A stretch of 64,000 bases of DNA from Nemophila menziesii (GCA_029959085.1 JARWIR010000002.1:61496154-61560153); one strand, 5' to 3'; positions 26,173 to 38,746 are shown, counted from the stretch's first letter. Numbers and translations: made by a program. The notes: generated by a model from the sequence alone, not told the origin.

Positions 26173-27817
26173 ATTTTGATACAAAGGAATAGATAATCAA
26201 CACGCGATTACACGTGGTCCGTGTTATTTGGGTCAATCTTAAGCTAGTGATGGCTTATTTGACATCCAGGTTGCTACATTCATGGAGACTCTTGGATTGG
26301 TTTTCCATAACTTTATTTTCACGATTTAGGTGGCTCGCATTTCATTCGCGCTATAGTAGTAATCTCTTTTCCTTTCTTTCTTATGTTTTAAGATATTTGA
26401 GTTCACCAGATTATCTCTTTCCTACACATGATTTAGCAACAGTTGGAAAAGTTACCTTATTCAAGAATTCCAATATGTGTTTATTTTTTATATAAGAAGC
26501 ATACCATGAGTATAATTATATTTAATAGTGCGCATGTTATCCTTATAGAATGTGCAATAGCTAAGCTTTACGGTGGAGAAACAATGTCCAAAGCCGCCTA
26601 GTATTGGCGAGATTTTTGGACAGCAACAGGGCAACCATGGTGAGCAAGAAGCAACTGCGATGGCTTTGAGTAGATCCGAGCTTTAGTATAAGTGCTTGTT
26701 AAATGACACAACCCAAGGTATAATTTTTTTACTAACTGCGTATACATTACTCTAAATGTTTTCATTTTCGAGTACTTATATGCAATAATCAAATGGAATG
26801 ATAAATGGGTGCATTATTTTTAGGATAAATTTGCCATGTGGCTATGTTCATGGAATACGAGAGGTGATAAAAGTATAGTTGGGGTTCATATAAAAACATG
26901 GAAAGTATTACTGAATTATCCCCAACTAACCGTGGCAAACATACAACAAACTGGAGTAGGATATCTGGCAACCGAGCAATCAAGCCGACAACCACATTTT
27001 TTCTAAGCACTCTCTCAATCTGATATTCAATAGTCATTTCACCAACTCAAATTCTATTTTAAATATCAATCAATACAATAAAAAATCCATGTCCAACCCA
27101 AAAATATATCATCCAGATCACTTATCACTTATCTCATACCAGAACTTAATAATACACAGCCCATAAATGTTGTCTAACAAAAACACAACATTTAGCTTAG
27201 ATAATCATTCCAACAAAAAAACCTTATATAATCACCAATGAATAAATATTACTGGCAAGATCAAAAGTTAGAAGTTGAACAACATAAATACAAACTACAT
27301 ATAGTAATGCATACAACACAATTGAGTGGAATATTTTTTGAGATAATTACAAAGGAACTTAATTGATCCCCATAAGAAGAATGTAGACCCGGAGAAGAAC
27401 TGCCCTAAACCTAACATTATTGCTTTACAAGTAAACTCTTTTGTGCTTTTAAATCCTTGTTGAAATGCCATGATCCACACCCTTAGCTTGACTTTTCCTT
27501 AAGGAACAAAATATGATGGTAGTATAAGTTATCACATGGATTAATGACACCATAAAACCAAAGAATTGATTATTGCAAGACTTACCATTATAGCACTCCC
27601 ACTATACTTCATTGGATGCCTGAACCTTGACAAAATGACAAAGGAAAACCTTTATTAACACCTTCTACATGAAATAAATATTCAAAGGTTAAGGTTGTAA
27701 ATGTTTAATTACCTTGAGTTGACATCTCTTTTCAGGGTCCGACATGATTAGAAATGTCGTTGGACTTGTTCAGGTATGGTATTCATCAAATTCTCATACA
27801 TGGAACCACCAAGGAGG

Positions 27818-28275
27818 ACTAATTGAAAGCACATATTTTAGGTGCTAAGCGTTTTGTGCTTTATATCAGAATAATAATTAAAGATAAACTTATAGTAGAT
27901 ATTGGTCAAGCTTTTGGTGTTGGTTATGACGAGATACCAAAATTTATGGATAGTTTCTACGAGAATAGATCTGAAAAAGCAGAGAAGTTAGTTGAAAACT
28001 ACATTGCTAGTTTGATAGAATCACATTCATATACAAACGCAATATCACTTCTACAACACTTCAATATTCGTCACTTTATGAAATATTGGAGTTTAATAAT
28101 CTCAAAGCTGCGGAAAAATTGTTGGAGATCTTCACCTGAAGAGAGATTTTCCATATATTATTAAGCATAAGAAGTTAAAAATGGAATAATGAGAACTCTG
28201 AATACATTAGATTATCAATCATTAAAAGATGCACGGAAAGTAAATACAATATTACCTTTTTTGATTCAGCATTAA
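27818..28275 (+). pseudogene. Captured gene fragment, possibly a plant 3'-5' exonuclease-domain protein
   Basis: An insertion of about 460 bp present only in array copy 4, splitting a GGAGGACTTAATGGGTCAG-like site. It encodes DIGQAFGVGYDEIPKF, SEKAEKLVENYIASLIESHS and YTNAISLLQHFNI. After a frameshift it reads LEFNNLKAAEKLLEIF, then in a third frame DLHLKRDFPYIIKHKKLK. The order and wording recall the helical region that precedes the exonuclease domain in plant RNase D/Mut7-C-type proteins. That assignment is from memory of the family and is tentative. At least two frame changes and no start or stop in context make it a pseudogene fragment. Its base use is less AT-biased than its surroundings. 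Confidence 0.5.
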
Positions 28276-30214
28276 AATGGGTCAGTATTAAAACACGCCC
28301 AGCTGAAGCTATAAAAAGATTCTTCTTTCTGATAAACAAAACACATGAAAAATAAGCCTTTTCAATAGAGTAAAACAATAAACTACAACAATATAATATT
28401 TAATAATTATATTTTCTTACAATATCATCATCTGATGGGTAACTAAAGAGAGAATATTGATGGTGAATTATATATCTTGAATACTATATAAAGATATACA
28501 AATTAGATTCGTATTTGAAAAACAAACTTATGGAATTACAAGTTTTTATTTTTCACTAATTTTACACGAGTAGGGTAATACAACCGGAACAGTGGTGGTG
28601 GTATGCCCATAACTGCTACCATACACAATTATTTGCACAAATGAGGACATGATCAAATGCACATGAATCTCGGATATAAACATTAACTAAATATTTATAC
28701 AATATTAACATTCAACGTCTTTTCAATACCATCGAAATTCACAATTTTTTGTCAGGTTAAGTCATGTATAATGGAAATAAACATGTCAAGATTACTATAT
28801 TCAAATATTAGATACATACAATGATCCATAATGCAAAAATGGAAAAGTATAATAATATTGACACAAATCAATCGTCACGTGCATATTTAATACGTCCATT
28901 ATTATGAAAAAAACATTCTAAGAATGTAGGTCTTCAAATTGCAATATTTTTTGATTAAGTTGTGGTATGAGCTTTACTCAACACACATGTCATAATATAC
29001 GGTACTATTTTTATGCAAGTTAACTTAGTAATGTAAGTGAAACCCAGTAGACCATAGTAGCATGCATCATAACTTAGTAATCAAACAATATAATAAGGCT
29101 CAAGAATAAAAAAAATTAAGACTTTCTTAAACTACATATATCAAAACAAATTTCTGATAGCTATTTATCCTTTGTGTGTAATAGTCTCAAAAAGGAAAAG
29201 AGATTTCGTTAAAGCACATATATTAACACATTGAAAACAATTTAATTTATGAAAATTTTCATTACCTAGTTATTTTAAGCTTTAATGCTTGGGCAGGAGC
29301 TTTCATAAAAGAAAAACACCAAAAGTCCTAATATCAATGAAACAATATAGTGAGGTAAAAATTTCGATAACAACCCATAAATACAAAAGATCCAAGTACA
29401 AAGGGTTTCATATAATAAGTATTACTTACAAATATCTTTCTAGGTTGAAATGACATGACCAACGGCTAAACAACTCAATCAGAAATGCATGAAATAAATA
29501 TAACATGCTAAATAAAAACTTAGATATTTACTTAAAATTCAATTTGAAATTTCAACAAATTATAAAGTTCTAATAAAAAACTAGAATCACCAACAATTCA
29601 AAGTTAAATTTTTACCGCTTATAACGCATCCATAATGTTGCACAATTTACTGTTTTATAAATGTAATCAATAATTTATTTTCAATTTCCCAATCACTCCT
29701 ATTAATCTCAGATTATATATCAAACATACATTTTTTATAGAAAATTATAATAATAATTGTAACAATTCTAATATTCAAGTTATATTTTACAATTTAAAAA
29801 ATAAAAAAAACATGATAAAATCAGATAAATTAATTACCAATTTCATAATATTTCAAAGTGGTTATGATATAGCAACAACAACTTTCACCAATTGCAGCAT
29901 CAGTTTGTAACTCTGAAGTAAACTGATTTTGATATCCGTTTTTCTTTTTCTTTCTCTTTCTTTTATCTGTTTTCCCAGCTTTATCCATGAATGGTTGCTC
30001 AAAACTATTGAATTATTCACTGATTTGATAAATACTAGTAATGGATGAAAAGTGAAAGTTTTTAAACTACGGGAAGAGAGAGGCGAAGAATTGATGGTAG
30101 GTTTTTAGGTTGTTATTTTTTATTGGTAGGAAGGTTTTAGGTTGTTAAAATCTTTTGTAGGCCTTTTTTCAATTTCTTTGGGTTTAAACTATTGAGTTTT
30201 AATTGTATGCTTGA

Positions 30215-30399
30215 CATGCCGGTTTGAAAGTTTTTTTTGAAAAATGTTTAAAAGTATTTTTTTACCCTAGAAAACATTTTATTTAGGAAAAGTACTAAAT
30301 ATGTTATTGTTAAAAAAACACTTAAAGTTATTATAAATAACATAATAAGCACTTCTAAAATGTTTTTACTTTAAAATAAGCACATCCAAACTAGGCCTA
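30215..30399. mobile_element. hAT-like MITE (array copy 4, shortened)
   Basis: Fourth copy, about 50 bp shorter than the others through internal deletion. The ends (CATGCCGGTTTGAAAG and CCAAACTAGGCCTA) are kept. Confidence 0.45.
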
Positions 30400-30486
30400 A
30401 TTTTGATACAAAGGAATAGCTAATCAACACGCGATTACACATGGTCTGTGTTATTTGGGTCAAGCCTAAGCTAGCGATGGTTTAGG

Positions 30487-30750
30487 TTGGGGGATTTTTG
30501 CCATCCAGGGTGCTACATTCATGGAGACTCTTGGATTGGTTTTCCACAACTTTATTTTCACGATTTAGCTGGCTCGCGTTTCATTCGCGACTATAATAGT
30601 ATTCTCTTTTCCTTTCTTTCTTATGTTTTAAGATATTTCAGTTCACCAGATTATCTCGTGCCTACACATGATTCAGCAGCAGTTGGAAAAGTTACCTTAT
30701 TCAAGAATTCCAATATGTGTTTATTTTTAATATCACGAAGCATACCATAA
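30487..30750 (+). other. Unidentified ORF block at the right end of the array unit
   Basis: Open for 87 codons in copy 4 (HPGCYIHGDSWIGFPQLYFH in the first half, AAVGKVTLFKNSN in the second). The corresponding DNA in copy 1 (about 8300-8560), copy 2 (about 17710-17960) and copy 3 (about 26210-26495) has different frames and stops. I do not recognise the peptide. It may be one degraded exon or chance, and nothing upstream looks like a promoter that I can defend. Confidence 0.2.
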
Positions 30751-31049
30751 GTATAATCATATTTAATAGTTTTCATGTTATCCTTATATAATGCGCATTG
30801 GCTAAGCTTTACGGTGGAGCAATAATGTCCAAAGCCGAGCAACATGGCAACCATGGTGAGTAAGGAGCAACCACGATGGCTTTGTATAGATCTGAACTTT
30901 AATGGCCATGTAGATTTTGATATTTCTAGCGTGTTGTAAGTAGGATGGAAACAATTTTTTTAATGATATCGAAAACCATAATCATTTAATTTAATTTAAA
31001 AGTATAACTAACTGTTTAACCATCGGTTACGATTTTCAAAACCATAACC

Positions 31050-32089
31050 GGGAGTGCACCTCTATTTGGTTTTGGCCTATAGTCTGGTTTCAAGAAGATT
31101 GTATAAAAGTTGAAGATTCTCGGGCTTTCGTTGAGATACATATAAGAGACCACGAAGAAACTCCTTGCTTGGTCATCAGGAGCAAGGTACTAAGTTCTTC
31201 CATTCTCTTTCACATAATTTGATATCTCTAAATCTCTTCTCCTTTTGCGAAAATTTATGGTTATATGTCGCTGTGTTCCGAGTATGTTTATATCCTTGGT
31301 CCAAGCATGGTCCTAAGGCTGAAAGTAGTGTGATTTTATGCTCTATTATCTGGTGCGTTCTGTGGGAATCGATTTGGAATCCCATTGAGATTCCACATGG
31401 TTTGACACGGTCCACGAAGAGTGTTTCAAATACATTGATAGATAAATGAAGAATAATGCTCCAAGAATAAAGGGCAGATCTACTTCTAAGGAAAGAGCTC
31501 CTTGGTTGATGGAAAGGGAGGAAGAAGAGGAGTTGTATGCGAATAATCAGTTAAAAGAAGGAGAATGGTATGCGTCGACTTTGCCAACCACAATTGAAGT
31601 GGTTGAACCATATAATCCAGTTCTGGACGATAGAGAATGTGTGGAACTATACATTCTGACAATACGGACCACTACCGAAGGTTTTGAACCGTATATTCCT
31701 TCCATGCAGATAGCTTCCAGCGGTACCGAGTCCCCGTTGATGGTTTCATAGTATTTTGATCAGTTGTTACAAAAATTTGCAAATCAAAGGTGACCTAAGT
31801 CAGAGCAACAAAGAAGGACGCCTTCGGTAGTTCTCATAACATATAATACTGAAGGGATAGTCGAGAGTACACATCCTCAAGATCCGAGGGTATATATATT
31901 GGTTTACATTAATTGAGTTACAAATATTGCATGTAATGTCGAGGACTTGGATCAATCTATAGTATATTATGCTTGCGTCAAATGATTGCTCAATTCTGAA
32001 TTCCAGATATGATTGGAAGAAAAGGCTAAGTCTACATTAGGTGATATAATAGTGGTGTCTCCTAGTGTGTTCTAAATAAACACACCTAA
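31050..32089. other. Unassigned region right of the array, with one 101-codon ORF
   Basis: The homology to the array ends at 31049. The plus-strand ORF at 31446-31751 is rich in Glu and contains two imperfect internal repeats: TTIEVVEPYNP and, 29 residues later, TTTEGFEPYIP. A second ORF (31165-31449) ends at the TGA that overlaps its start. Codon use is more gene-like than in the array, but I cannot assign a family. A transposable-element gag-like or fragmentary host gene origin is possible. Confidence 0.25.
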
Positions 32090-35000
32090 AAAGGCAAGAC
32101 ACGTACCGCAAGTGTACGGGTCGTCCAAGTAATATCCGGTAAACGGGATTTCGATCTCACGGACGGATTAGGTAAGACTAAAGTGTTATGCAATAAATGG
32201 AAATAGTTGCTTGAATAATAAAAATTAAATGCAAAAGAAATAGATTTTTATTTAGTTTTTGTTGAAAGGACTAAAGTGAAAATAAAGTAAATATTAAACT
32301 AAATTAAGACTAATGCAAGAAAATAAATATGAAGAGACGAAAAGATGAGAGAATAGTACTTGAGTCACGCTAGGTTTTACCAAAATAAACTTAATCAATG
32401 CTTCTTCTAAGGGACAAATTAGGAACTAGTAATAGTCGGGATTCTAGATTCTCCTAACCCCCATCAGGATGGACTTAGGAGCTATTCTTAGATGTTACAA
32501 ACCCCGCCAGGGCGATCATAATCCACCTTTGAATGTCAGGTTCTTTACCTAGTTGGCTATAAGATTAACTAAGTCCGTCAAGATCAAGAATTTCTATCTT
32601 ACGTTTATAACTTATGTCTGTAATTAAACCCCCTGTCAAGATGATCACTTTCCCACCAAAGTGAATAGCCTAATTACTCGAACCTACCCTTGATTCGCGA
32701 CGTCAATGATAGTGAAATTAACTTACGATAATAAAAAAACTAAATTACTCATTTCGAATTAAATTATAAAAATCCCAAATCAGAAAACATCAATTAAATA
32801 AATTAAGGTTCAACCCATATAGCGATTCTCAAGCTCTTAAGAAGTTTATCACATAACGGAAAATAAAACTAAAACAAATAAATTAAAAGACATAATGTTT
32901 TACAGAAAGAAAATAAATAAAACCTAATGAAGAGGTTGTGTTAGGCTTCGAATTGGAGAAGATGACTCTTCCACCTCTCACCTTTCTTCCTTCCTGCTTG
33001 CTCTAACTTGAATCAATAAGCTTCTTTGATAATTATATGAAGTGTAGGTAAAAGAGGAGGCTAAGGGGTGTACTTATAGGTTTTAGGAAGCCCTAGGTCG
33101 AATTTACTTGGAGTGGAAGACAAGTCAAGAACTCTTTAATTCGTAACCCTAAAATCTAGGAAATGCAAGATTATGTTGCTGATTTGTTTTGGTCATATCT
33201 TTCTCAATACTCAACCGTTTGAGGCGTTCGAATAGTCGAAACCGCTTGTCTCGGAAACCTATTTCCAGTGGTGCAGACCATTCTCCTAAATTCATAGACA
33301 ATCTTAAGTTATAGACTCGTCTTTGAAACGTGGCTGGAATTTCAGATTCATATGACAACTTTATTTTTTCCTTCTTTGCATATATCCTTCCTTAATCTTC
33401 TTATTTCCATGGAAATCTCTTTCCTTTACTTATTTGACTTGACTTGGTCTCTAATTAATTACCATATATCGTTTAAAGCTTCACATTAAATAAATAATTA
33501 AACCGCATATGCTTAAAAAGAATAAATAAATAATTCAAGAAATAGAAATAGGAAAGTGCACTCTAAAAATAGAAAGTCGGGTAAAAATACATCCTAACAC
33601 GCTAAAATACCCTAAGACTTTAATTCTCACTTCTCCTCCTTAGATTGGTGTTTCATTAAATTGAAGAACCTATTAACTTTGCTCAAAAAATAGTCAAATT
33701 TACACACAAAAGCTCAGAAACTGCAAATAGTTAAATTCCAAGGGGAGAAAGTGTAATATGATCAAATATGTATAAAAGTCTAGCTAACACGTCAATAATT
33801 CACCTAAAATGATGTATCCAAAGGGCTAATATTTAGAACAAATAGGGAGATATCAAGACCCCCAACTCAAACCTTTGTCGTCCCGACAAAGTAAAATTAA
33901 AACAAAGGCCTCTTTTAGGTGAACGCAGCAGGTAGAATCTAGAAAATATTCCCAAAGCACAACTTTAAACAAATATTATATAGTCTAATCTAGGAATTAA
34001 TATACACATACACTTATCATTCAAAATCAGATACGAAACAATATCAATCCAAAATTAATTTCACAATGCTAGAATGTTACGCTTATTACTTATCTCAAGA
34101 TGGTGGCTATAGGGTGTTCCTTGATCTTTACTTGCTTTGAACACTCCACTTAGCATATTCCCTATTAACTCACTGTGCATCTAGGAATCACGAGGTCTTT
34201 ATGGTTTTAACATAGGCTGAAGGACGGTATGGTATGTAAATTTGGTAAATTTGAAGTGAGCTTTTGGCTCTCGCCTCACTTACCATAAACAAACTGTCCA
34301 AGAGCTTGAGTTTACACTCGAATAACGTTCTCACTCAACCCATTTGACGCGCTAATGTAGCGTCCCCAAATTATCCCAATAAGCACTAAAGATGATTCAC
34401 ATAAAGTTCCACCTTGCCGGTCCGAATATTTATTGTTTTCAAATCATTTATTCAAATATTTTTTTTCTATAGTCATGATTCTCCTTTTTGGTGTTGAGAT
34501 ATCATGCTATTTTTTATAAGTTATGCCTTTTCATAACTTTAGCTCGTAACTTCTTTTCCATTCACTATTACCCCGGCAAAGGGTTACAATATCATAAACC
34601 AGTGAATCATCAAATAAACCGAGCACAATTGATAAGCTCAAAAATCTAAACCCAATGTAAATTCCTATATAGTGGACCCACCACCCCAAACTCAAGCTCA
34701 AGACAGGAAGTCTCAGGACCGTGATTCAAGTGCGAGTCATATGGTCATGCCTAACAATCTAAAGGGATATTAGTTAAAATGTGGCGACAAAAGAAAGGCT
34801 TAAAGGCTAAAAATTTGGCTAAGAAGGATACAATTAATTCAGGGATAGAAGGCCTACAAGGATTCAAAGGGCTAACAAAGAACTGCCTCTATCATTTTCC
34901 TATCTACACAGCTTGCCTTTAGTTCATACCTTAGTGGATTCTCTACTCATTTAGATCTCACGTTCTACAAACCACCCTTATCCTTAAGCACAAGTTTACT

Positions 35001-35240
35001 TCTTTTGCATTGTTCATTAATTCTTCCTATCAATTACTTATTCGCATGCAATCTAAGTGCGTTGTACACTAACTCCTAGAATAAACTATTTTCTATCATT
35101 AATTCATGAAAAGCATGCTTGATGGGGGCATTTAAAATACTCTACAGTCAAACGCAACCCTAAAAAAAATTCTTTCTGAAAAGCATGTAAAACACAAAAA
35201 ATTGGGATGAGGCAACGAACCCCACCCCAAACTCAAAAGT
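32090..35240 (-). mobile_element. Probable gypsy-type (Tat/Athila-like) LTR relic
   Basis: The block beginning GCAAGTGTACGGGTCGTCC, with CCGGTAAACGGGATTTCG and a 'disposed to ACGG' context, resembles (reverse-complemented) the 3' end of LTRs in plant Tat/Athila-type gypsy elements. Further on are unstructured noncoding stretches of the sort found in such LTRs (33170-33350, 33870-33900, 35210-35260). No primer-binding site, integrase or reverse transcriptase was seen and the borders are not defined. The family call rests on resemblance to sequences I remember and could be wrong. Confidence 0.3.
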
Positions 35241-35533
35241 GAGTCGTGTCCCCACGACTCGAAAAAGACTCAATAAAGCAATAAAAGTAAAAACTAAACT
35301 ACCTAGTGCCTACCATCAATTAAGAAGAAGAATTAGAACGGGGTACCTGGCCATAAAGATCCATCTTAATTAAATTCCCTAATTTTCCTTCTTGTTTTTT
35401 GATGTTGTCAAATGGGGAGAAGAAACACATGTATTTACTTTTATTATTTATATCTTGAAGGTATTATCTATGGGATGTATATGATCTATATTTATATATT
35501 TTTGTAGGGGAGTATTGCCAATTACTTAATCGT

Positions 35534-35536
<3 letters not shown>

Positions 35537-35566
<30 letters not shown>
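35537..35566. repeat. (AT)15 microsatellite
   Basis: Thirty bases of uninterrupted AT dinucleotide, likely to vary in length between individuals. The surrounding 35241-37200 holds no gene I can support. Confidence 0.95.
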
Positions 35567-35568
<2 letters not shown>

Positions 35569-37212
35569 TTGTGGGAAATCCATACGATACTTTATCATTA
35601 TCCAAATGTGAGAGAATGTTGGCCTTAAGGCCGTATTCATATGTGTAATTATTGAAAAAGTATTGAGTTTCAACTGCTTGATCTTACGAGAAATCTCGAG
35701 ATTGTGAATAAGTTTTGTAGGTACAAAGAACCATAGAATTGATGTTGAAATAGGTTCATCAAACCCTTTAGGAGTTAAATAACGGACAACCAAAGAAACC
35801 CAACTTAAATCATAAGAAAAAAGTTGAAGTCTAAATCATCGAGTTATGAGAAATGCCATAGTTTCTATAGCCATTCGAGACTAAAGGATGAGAAAAATGG
35901 AAATCGGGCCTCCGATCTAGATAAAAGGCGGACAACCTAAAGACATTCTAGAATGAAGGGTTACAAGTATTGAAGTTTGACCCTCTGAAGTGAAGAAATG
36001 ATAGAGTGAAAAAGTACATCAGATGTGAGCCAAGAAAGATAAGACCCGCACACCAAGAAAAGGCATCATGTATCTGATCCGCTTAGTCATCAATGTTTAA
36101 GATTAGAATCTAATCGGATCCCCTAAAGAGATAAAGGATACAAAATAAATCATATAATATCGGTGTACGATTTTTTAGTGTCGTTAGAAATAACATATAT
36201 CACATGTCATTGGTTATCCAACTAAGGGTGCATAAAACTCAGGTGGCAGACTATTCCTACGGAAGCCAAACCACCTTTAAATCGCTTGTTTGCCTTATAT
36301 CCACGTTTCTTCACTTTTGTGCATGCCAATTTTTTGGTTTATTGCATCAATGCTTACTTTTCATCTATATGTATAGATTCTTTCATGTTTGGTACTTGTA
36401 TAATTTGTCTCTTTCACTATTGGATTTTATCTTTCAATTAGTATATACACTAAGGGTTTAATTGAGTGTTTCACTCTCGTATCACAACTCGTGTGTAAGG
36501 GGGATAATGGTCTTTGACAGTCTAAAAGGAAAACATATTATATCTATTTTAGTAACTCATCATAGGCATCAATTTATCGCCTTATTATGATTTTTGGTGT
36601 TTGGGAAACATGGGGTGTCTTCTAACCTAAAAAACATATGTGTGATACTCTGATTAACTTTACTATCCTCTCGCTAACACGAGGATGGAGAAATACATGA
36701 TGGAGCATAAAAAATTGTTTACCAGTTCTTATCCCTCCAAAGAATTTTTTTTAAAACAAGGGTTCCTTGATCAAAATATTGATTCATGTGTATGTTTGGA
36801 TAAAAAGATAATTGGTATATGTTAGAAAATGGAGGCAACGCGATGAAGGAAGAACTGGAAGAATATTAAAAATTCTCATACAAGAATAATATTTAATCGC
36901 ATATTTTTAAGGGATGGTGATCCCTTGATCCCTTGGTTTCCAAAGAGTTGGGCTCATACAAGAAAAATTCCTAGAAAAATAGAAAAATGAAGGAGGGGGG
37001 GGAGTTAGATGTTATCTTGAATACCCTTCCTCTTCTGACTTTACTTTTGAACAATGTTGTATGGCGTAGTAGCTAGAACTCATATCTTGCAAAATAAGCT
37101 CTCCACAACCTTTTTCCTTTTGATACTCAGACCCGTATTTACTATGTTCCCTTTTTAGGAAGTTATTGGTATCCTAATAGACTAAAGAGGTATCAAAAAA
37201 TAATTTTATTAC

Positions 37213-37356
37213 CTTCGAATTCACTTGATGGAGAATGATAATGTTCACCGGATGTTTGCCTATTCCTTCTGGTCGAACATGATACGTCGTGATGGCCTGA
37301 ACGTGGATGTTATCCGTTCGACAACACTTAACTTGTTGAATTTCGATTGCAATCAT
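37213..37356 (-). other. Exon-like block, possible first coding exon of an unidentified gene
   Basis: Forty-eight codons without a stop on minus: MIAIEIQQVKCCRTDNIH, continuing to IIILHQVNSK. The block ends in phase at AAG followed by GTAATA, a good donor. The base composition is clearly richer in G+C than the flanks, and an AATTAGGGTTTTTAG stretch lies just upstream (about 37390-37405), a motif common in plant 5' regions. The plus strand is also open for much of the block, so the call is weak. I do not recognise the peptide, and no continuation exon was found toward 35500. Confidence 0.3.
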
Positions 37357-38513
37357 TCGCAAAAATTATTCTCACATCCAAAATCAATAACTAAAAACCC
37401 TAATTTCACCAATTAATTTTCCAAAATTTAAAAACTTCCACAAGAATCTTCAATGCTTCCACGTGAAATGATGAATTTTTTTATAATTTGTTAACAAAGA
37501 AAAAAATACTCAGTCTATGTTAAAGTCTAGGTGGAATTGGTGTTCAGATGTCTACGTATTGCTAGATGGATTTGTTGAGATTGATGGTGGAGCGAGCATC
37601 ATCAATTTGGGTTTCACACTATCAGATTGGGTTGATTAGAGTAATTATGTAGCAACTGTTCGTATTAGTAATATATTTCTTTTGTTAGTGTATTTAATGT
37701 AGTAGAAGGAGGGTAAAGACTTAATCTTACCCTAACAGATTGACCAATGATGAGTTGGATCAAGTGTTTTATTATCTTGTTTTTTTTGGATCATTGAACC
37801 TTGTATAATGACATATACCCCATATATTAAATTTATAAAAACTATTTATGATAACTACACGATTGATTTTGGGTTTAACTCAAAAGAACCATAACCCAAA
37901 AAACTTTATTCATAAGGTCCAACCCACTTCACTAACAATCATGATTCATAATACTCTTCACTGGGCGCAAACTCTTCAATAGGCTGCAACACACCAGCCC
38001 TATTAAACAGATTATCCCAGTTGGCAAACGTCCCTCCAATGGCGTTGGGTTGTACCGCACAATTTAGTGGGTTGTGTAACCAGTTTCAACAGTTGCATCA
38101 AATGAATAGTTACTACAAAATAATTCGAAAAATGTAGTATAAGACCAAATTGATCACGATAAATCATGGGACCCATAAAACTCACACAACATCCCCTCCC
38201 CATATACACTATTCTCAGCGCATCACTTTTCATACGGTAAAAGGCTTCCAACTGTCATAAAATGGTCATTGTAGGATTTGTATAAAAAGATAATAAATAA
38301 CACGACTGTAATTATACATAAATCAAATAATTCTGTAAAATTGTAAAAGTGATGAGATTAAGTTAATAATTAAATCAACCTTTTTGAATTTCAGTGGTAA
38401 ATTTTTTTTTTTTTTTTACCTTAAGTTGGGTTTTTCACCAAGCCTTGTTGATGATGTTGGAGAATGGTAGTGGGGCGGTTTTCTTGTTCAGGAGAGCGGC
38501 TTGGTGGGAAAGT
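37357..38513. other. AT-rich intergenic DNA, no gene seen
   Basis: Short ORFs on both strands have no recognisable motif. I see no promoter or RNA gene. Confidence 0.5.
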
Positions 38514-38522
38514 GAGTGTGAA

Positions 38523-38746
38523 CGGGAGGTTATTCTATGCGGTAATAGTGATTTAATCACTTTATGAAAATATATCCATCTTTATAAAAAGATAGCTATA
38601 TTATATGATATTATACCTTTTACATGGATTCCATGTCATTATTAAAAGTTGACACCTTTTTCATAAGGTTTATTTTCATAAAATTCAGGTAAATTTTCAT
38701 AACCACTTTATGAGAACATACATATTACCGCATGGAATAGTTTTCC
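38523..38746. mobile_element. Mutator-like MITE, 224 bp
   Basis: The ends are inverted repeats: GGGAGGTTATTCTATGCGG on the left against GGAAAACTATTCCATGCGG on the right (reverse complement). Both continue into GTAATA and later a shared TTTATGAAAAT. A perfect 9-bp direct repeat, GAGTGTGAA, flanks it at 38514-38522 and 38747-38755, matching Mutator-type target duplication. Noncoding. Confidence 0.8.

Larger units (their letters stand above)
18345..26685. repeat. 8.9-kb tandem unit, copy 3 (internal deletion)
   Basis: Third direct copy. At about 19230 the sequence jumps from the equivalent of position 915 in copy 1 to the equivalent of about 1375, removing roughly 0.45 kb. The kinesin tail exon has also lost about 18 bp in frame, removing the acidic residues just before the MSDSS block. 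The copy ends at about 26685, where it joins copy 4 at a TTTA microhomology instead of completing the unit. Confidence 0.92.
26686..31049. repeat. 8.9-kb tandem unit, copy 4 (5' half missing)
   Basis: This copy starts at the equivalent of about 4410 in copy 1 and runs to the equivalent of about 8870, where homology stops abruptly at 31049. The kinesin motor exons are therefore absent. A fragment of another gene lies at 27818-28275. The zinc-knuckle retrocopy is absent: its target sequence occurs once, at 28606-28619. About 150 bp just left of that site are present here but not in copies 1-3. Confidence 0.9.

Noticed and set aside
32090..35240. A host regulatory RNA or long noncoding RNA locus
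   Set aside because: The CAAGTGTACGGGTCGTCC block resembles LTR DNA. Nothing specific supports an RNA gene.
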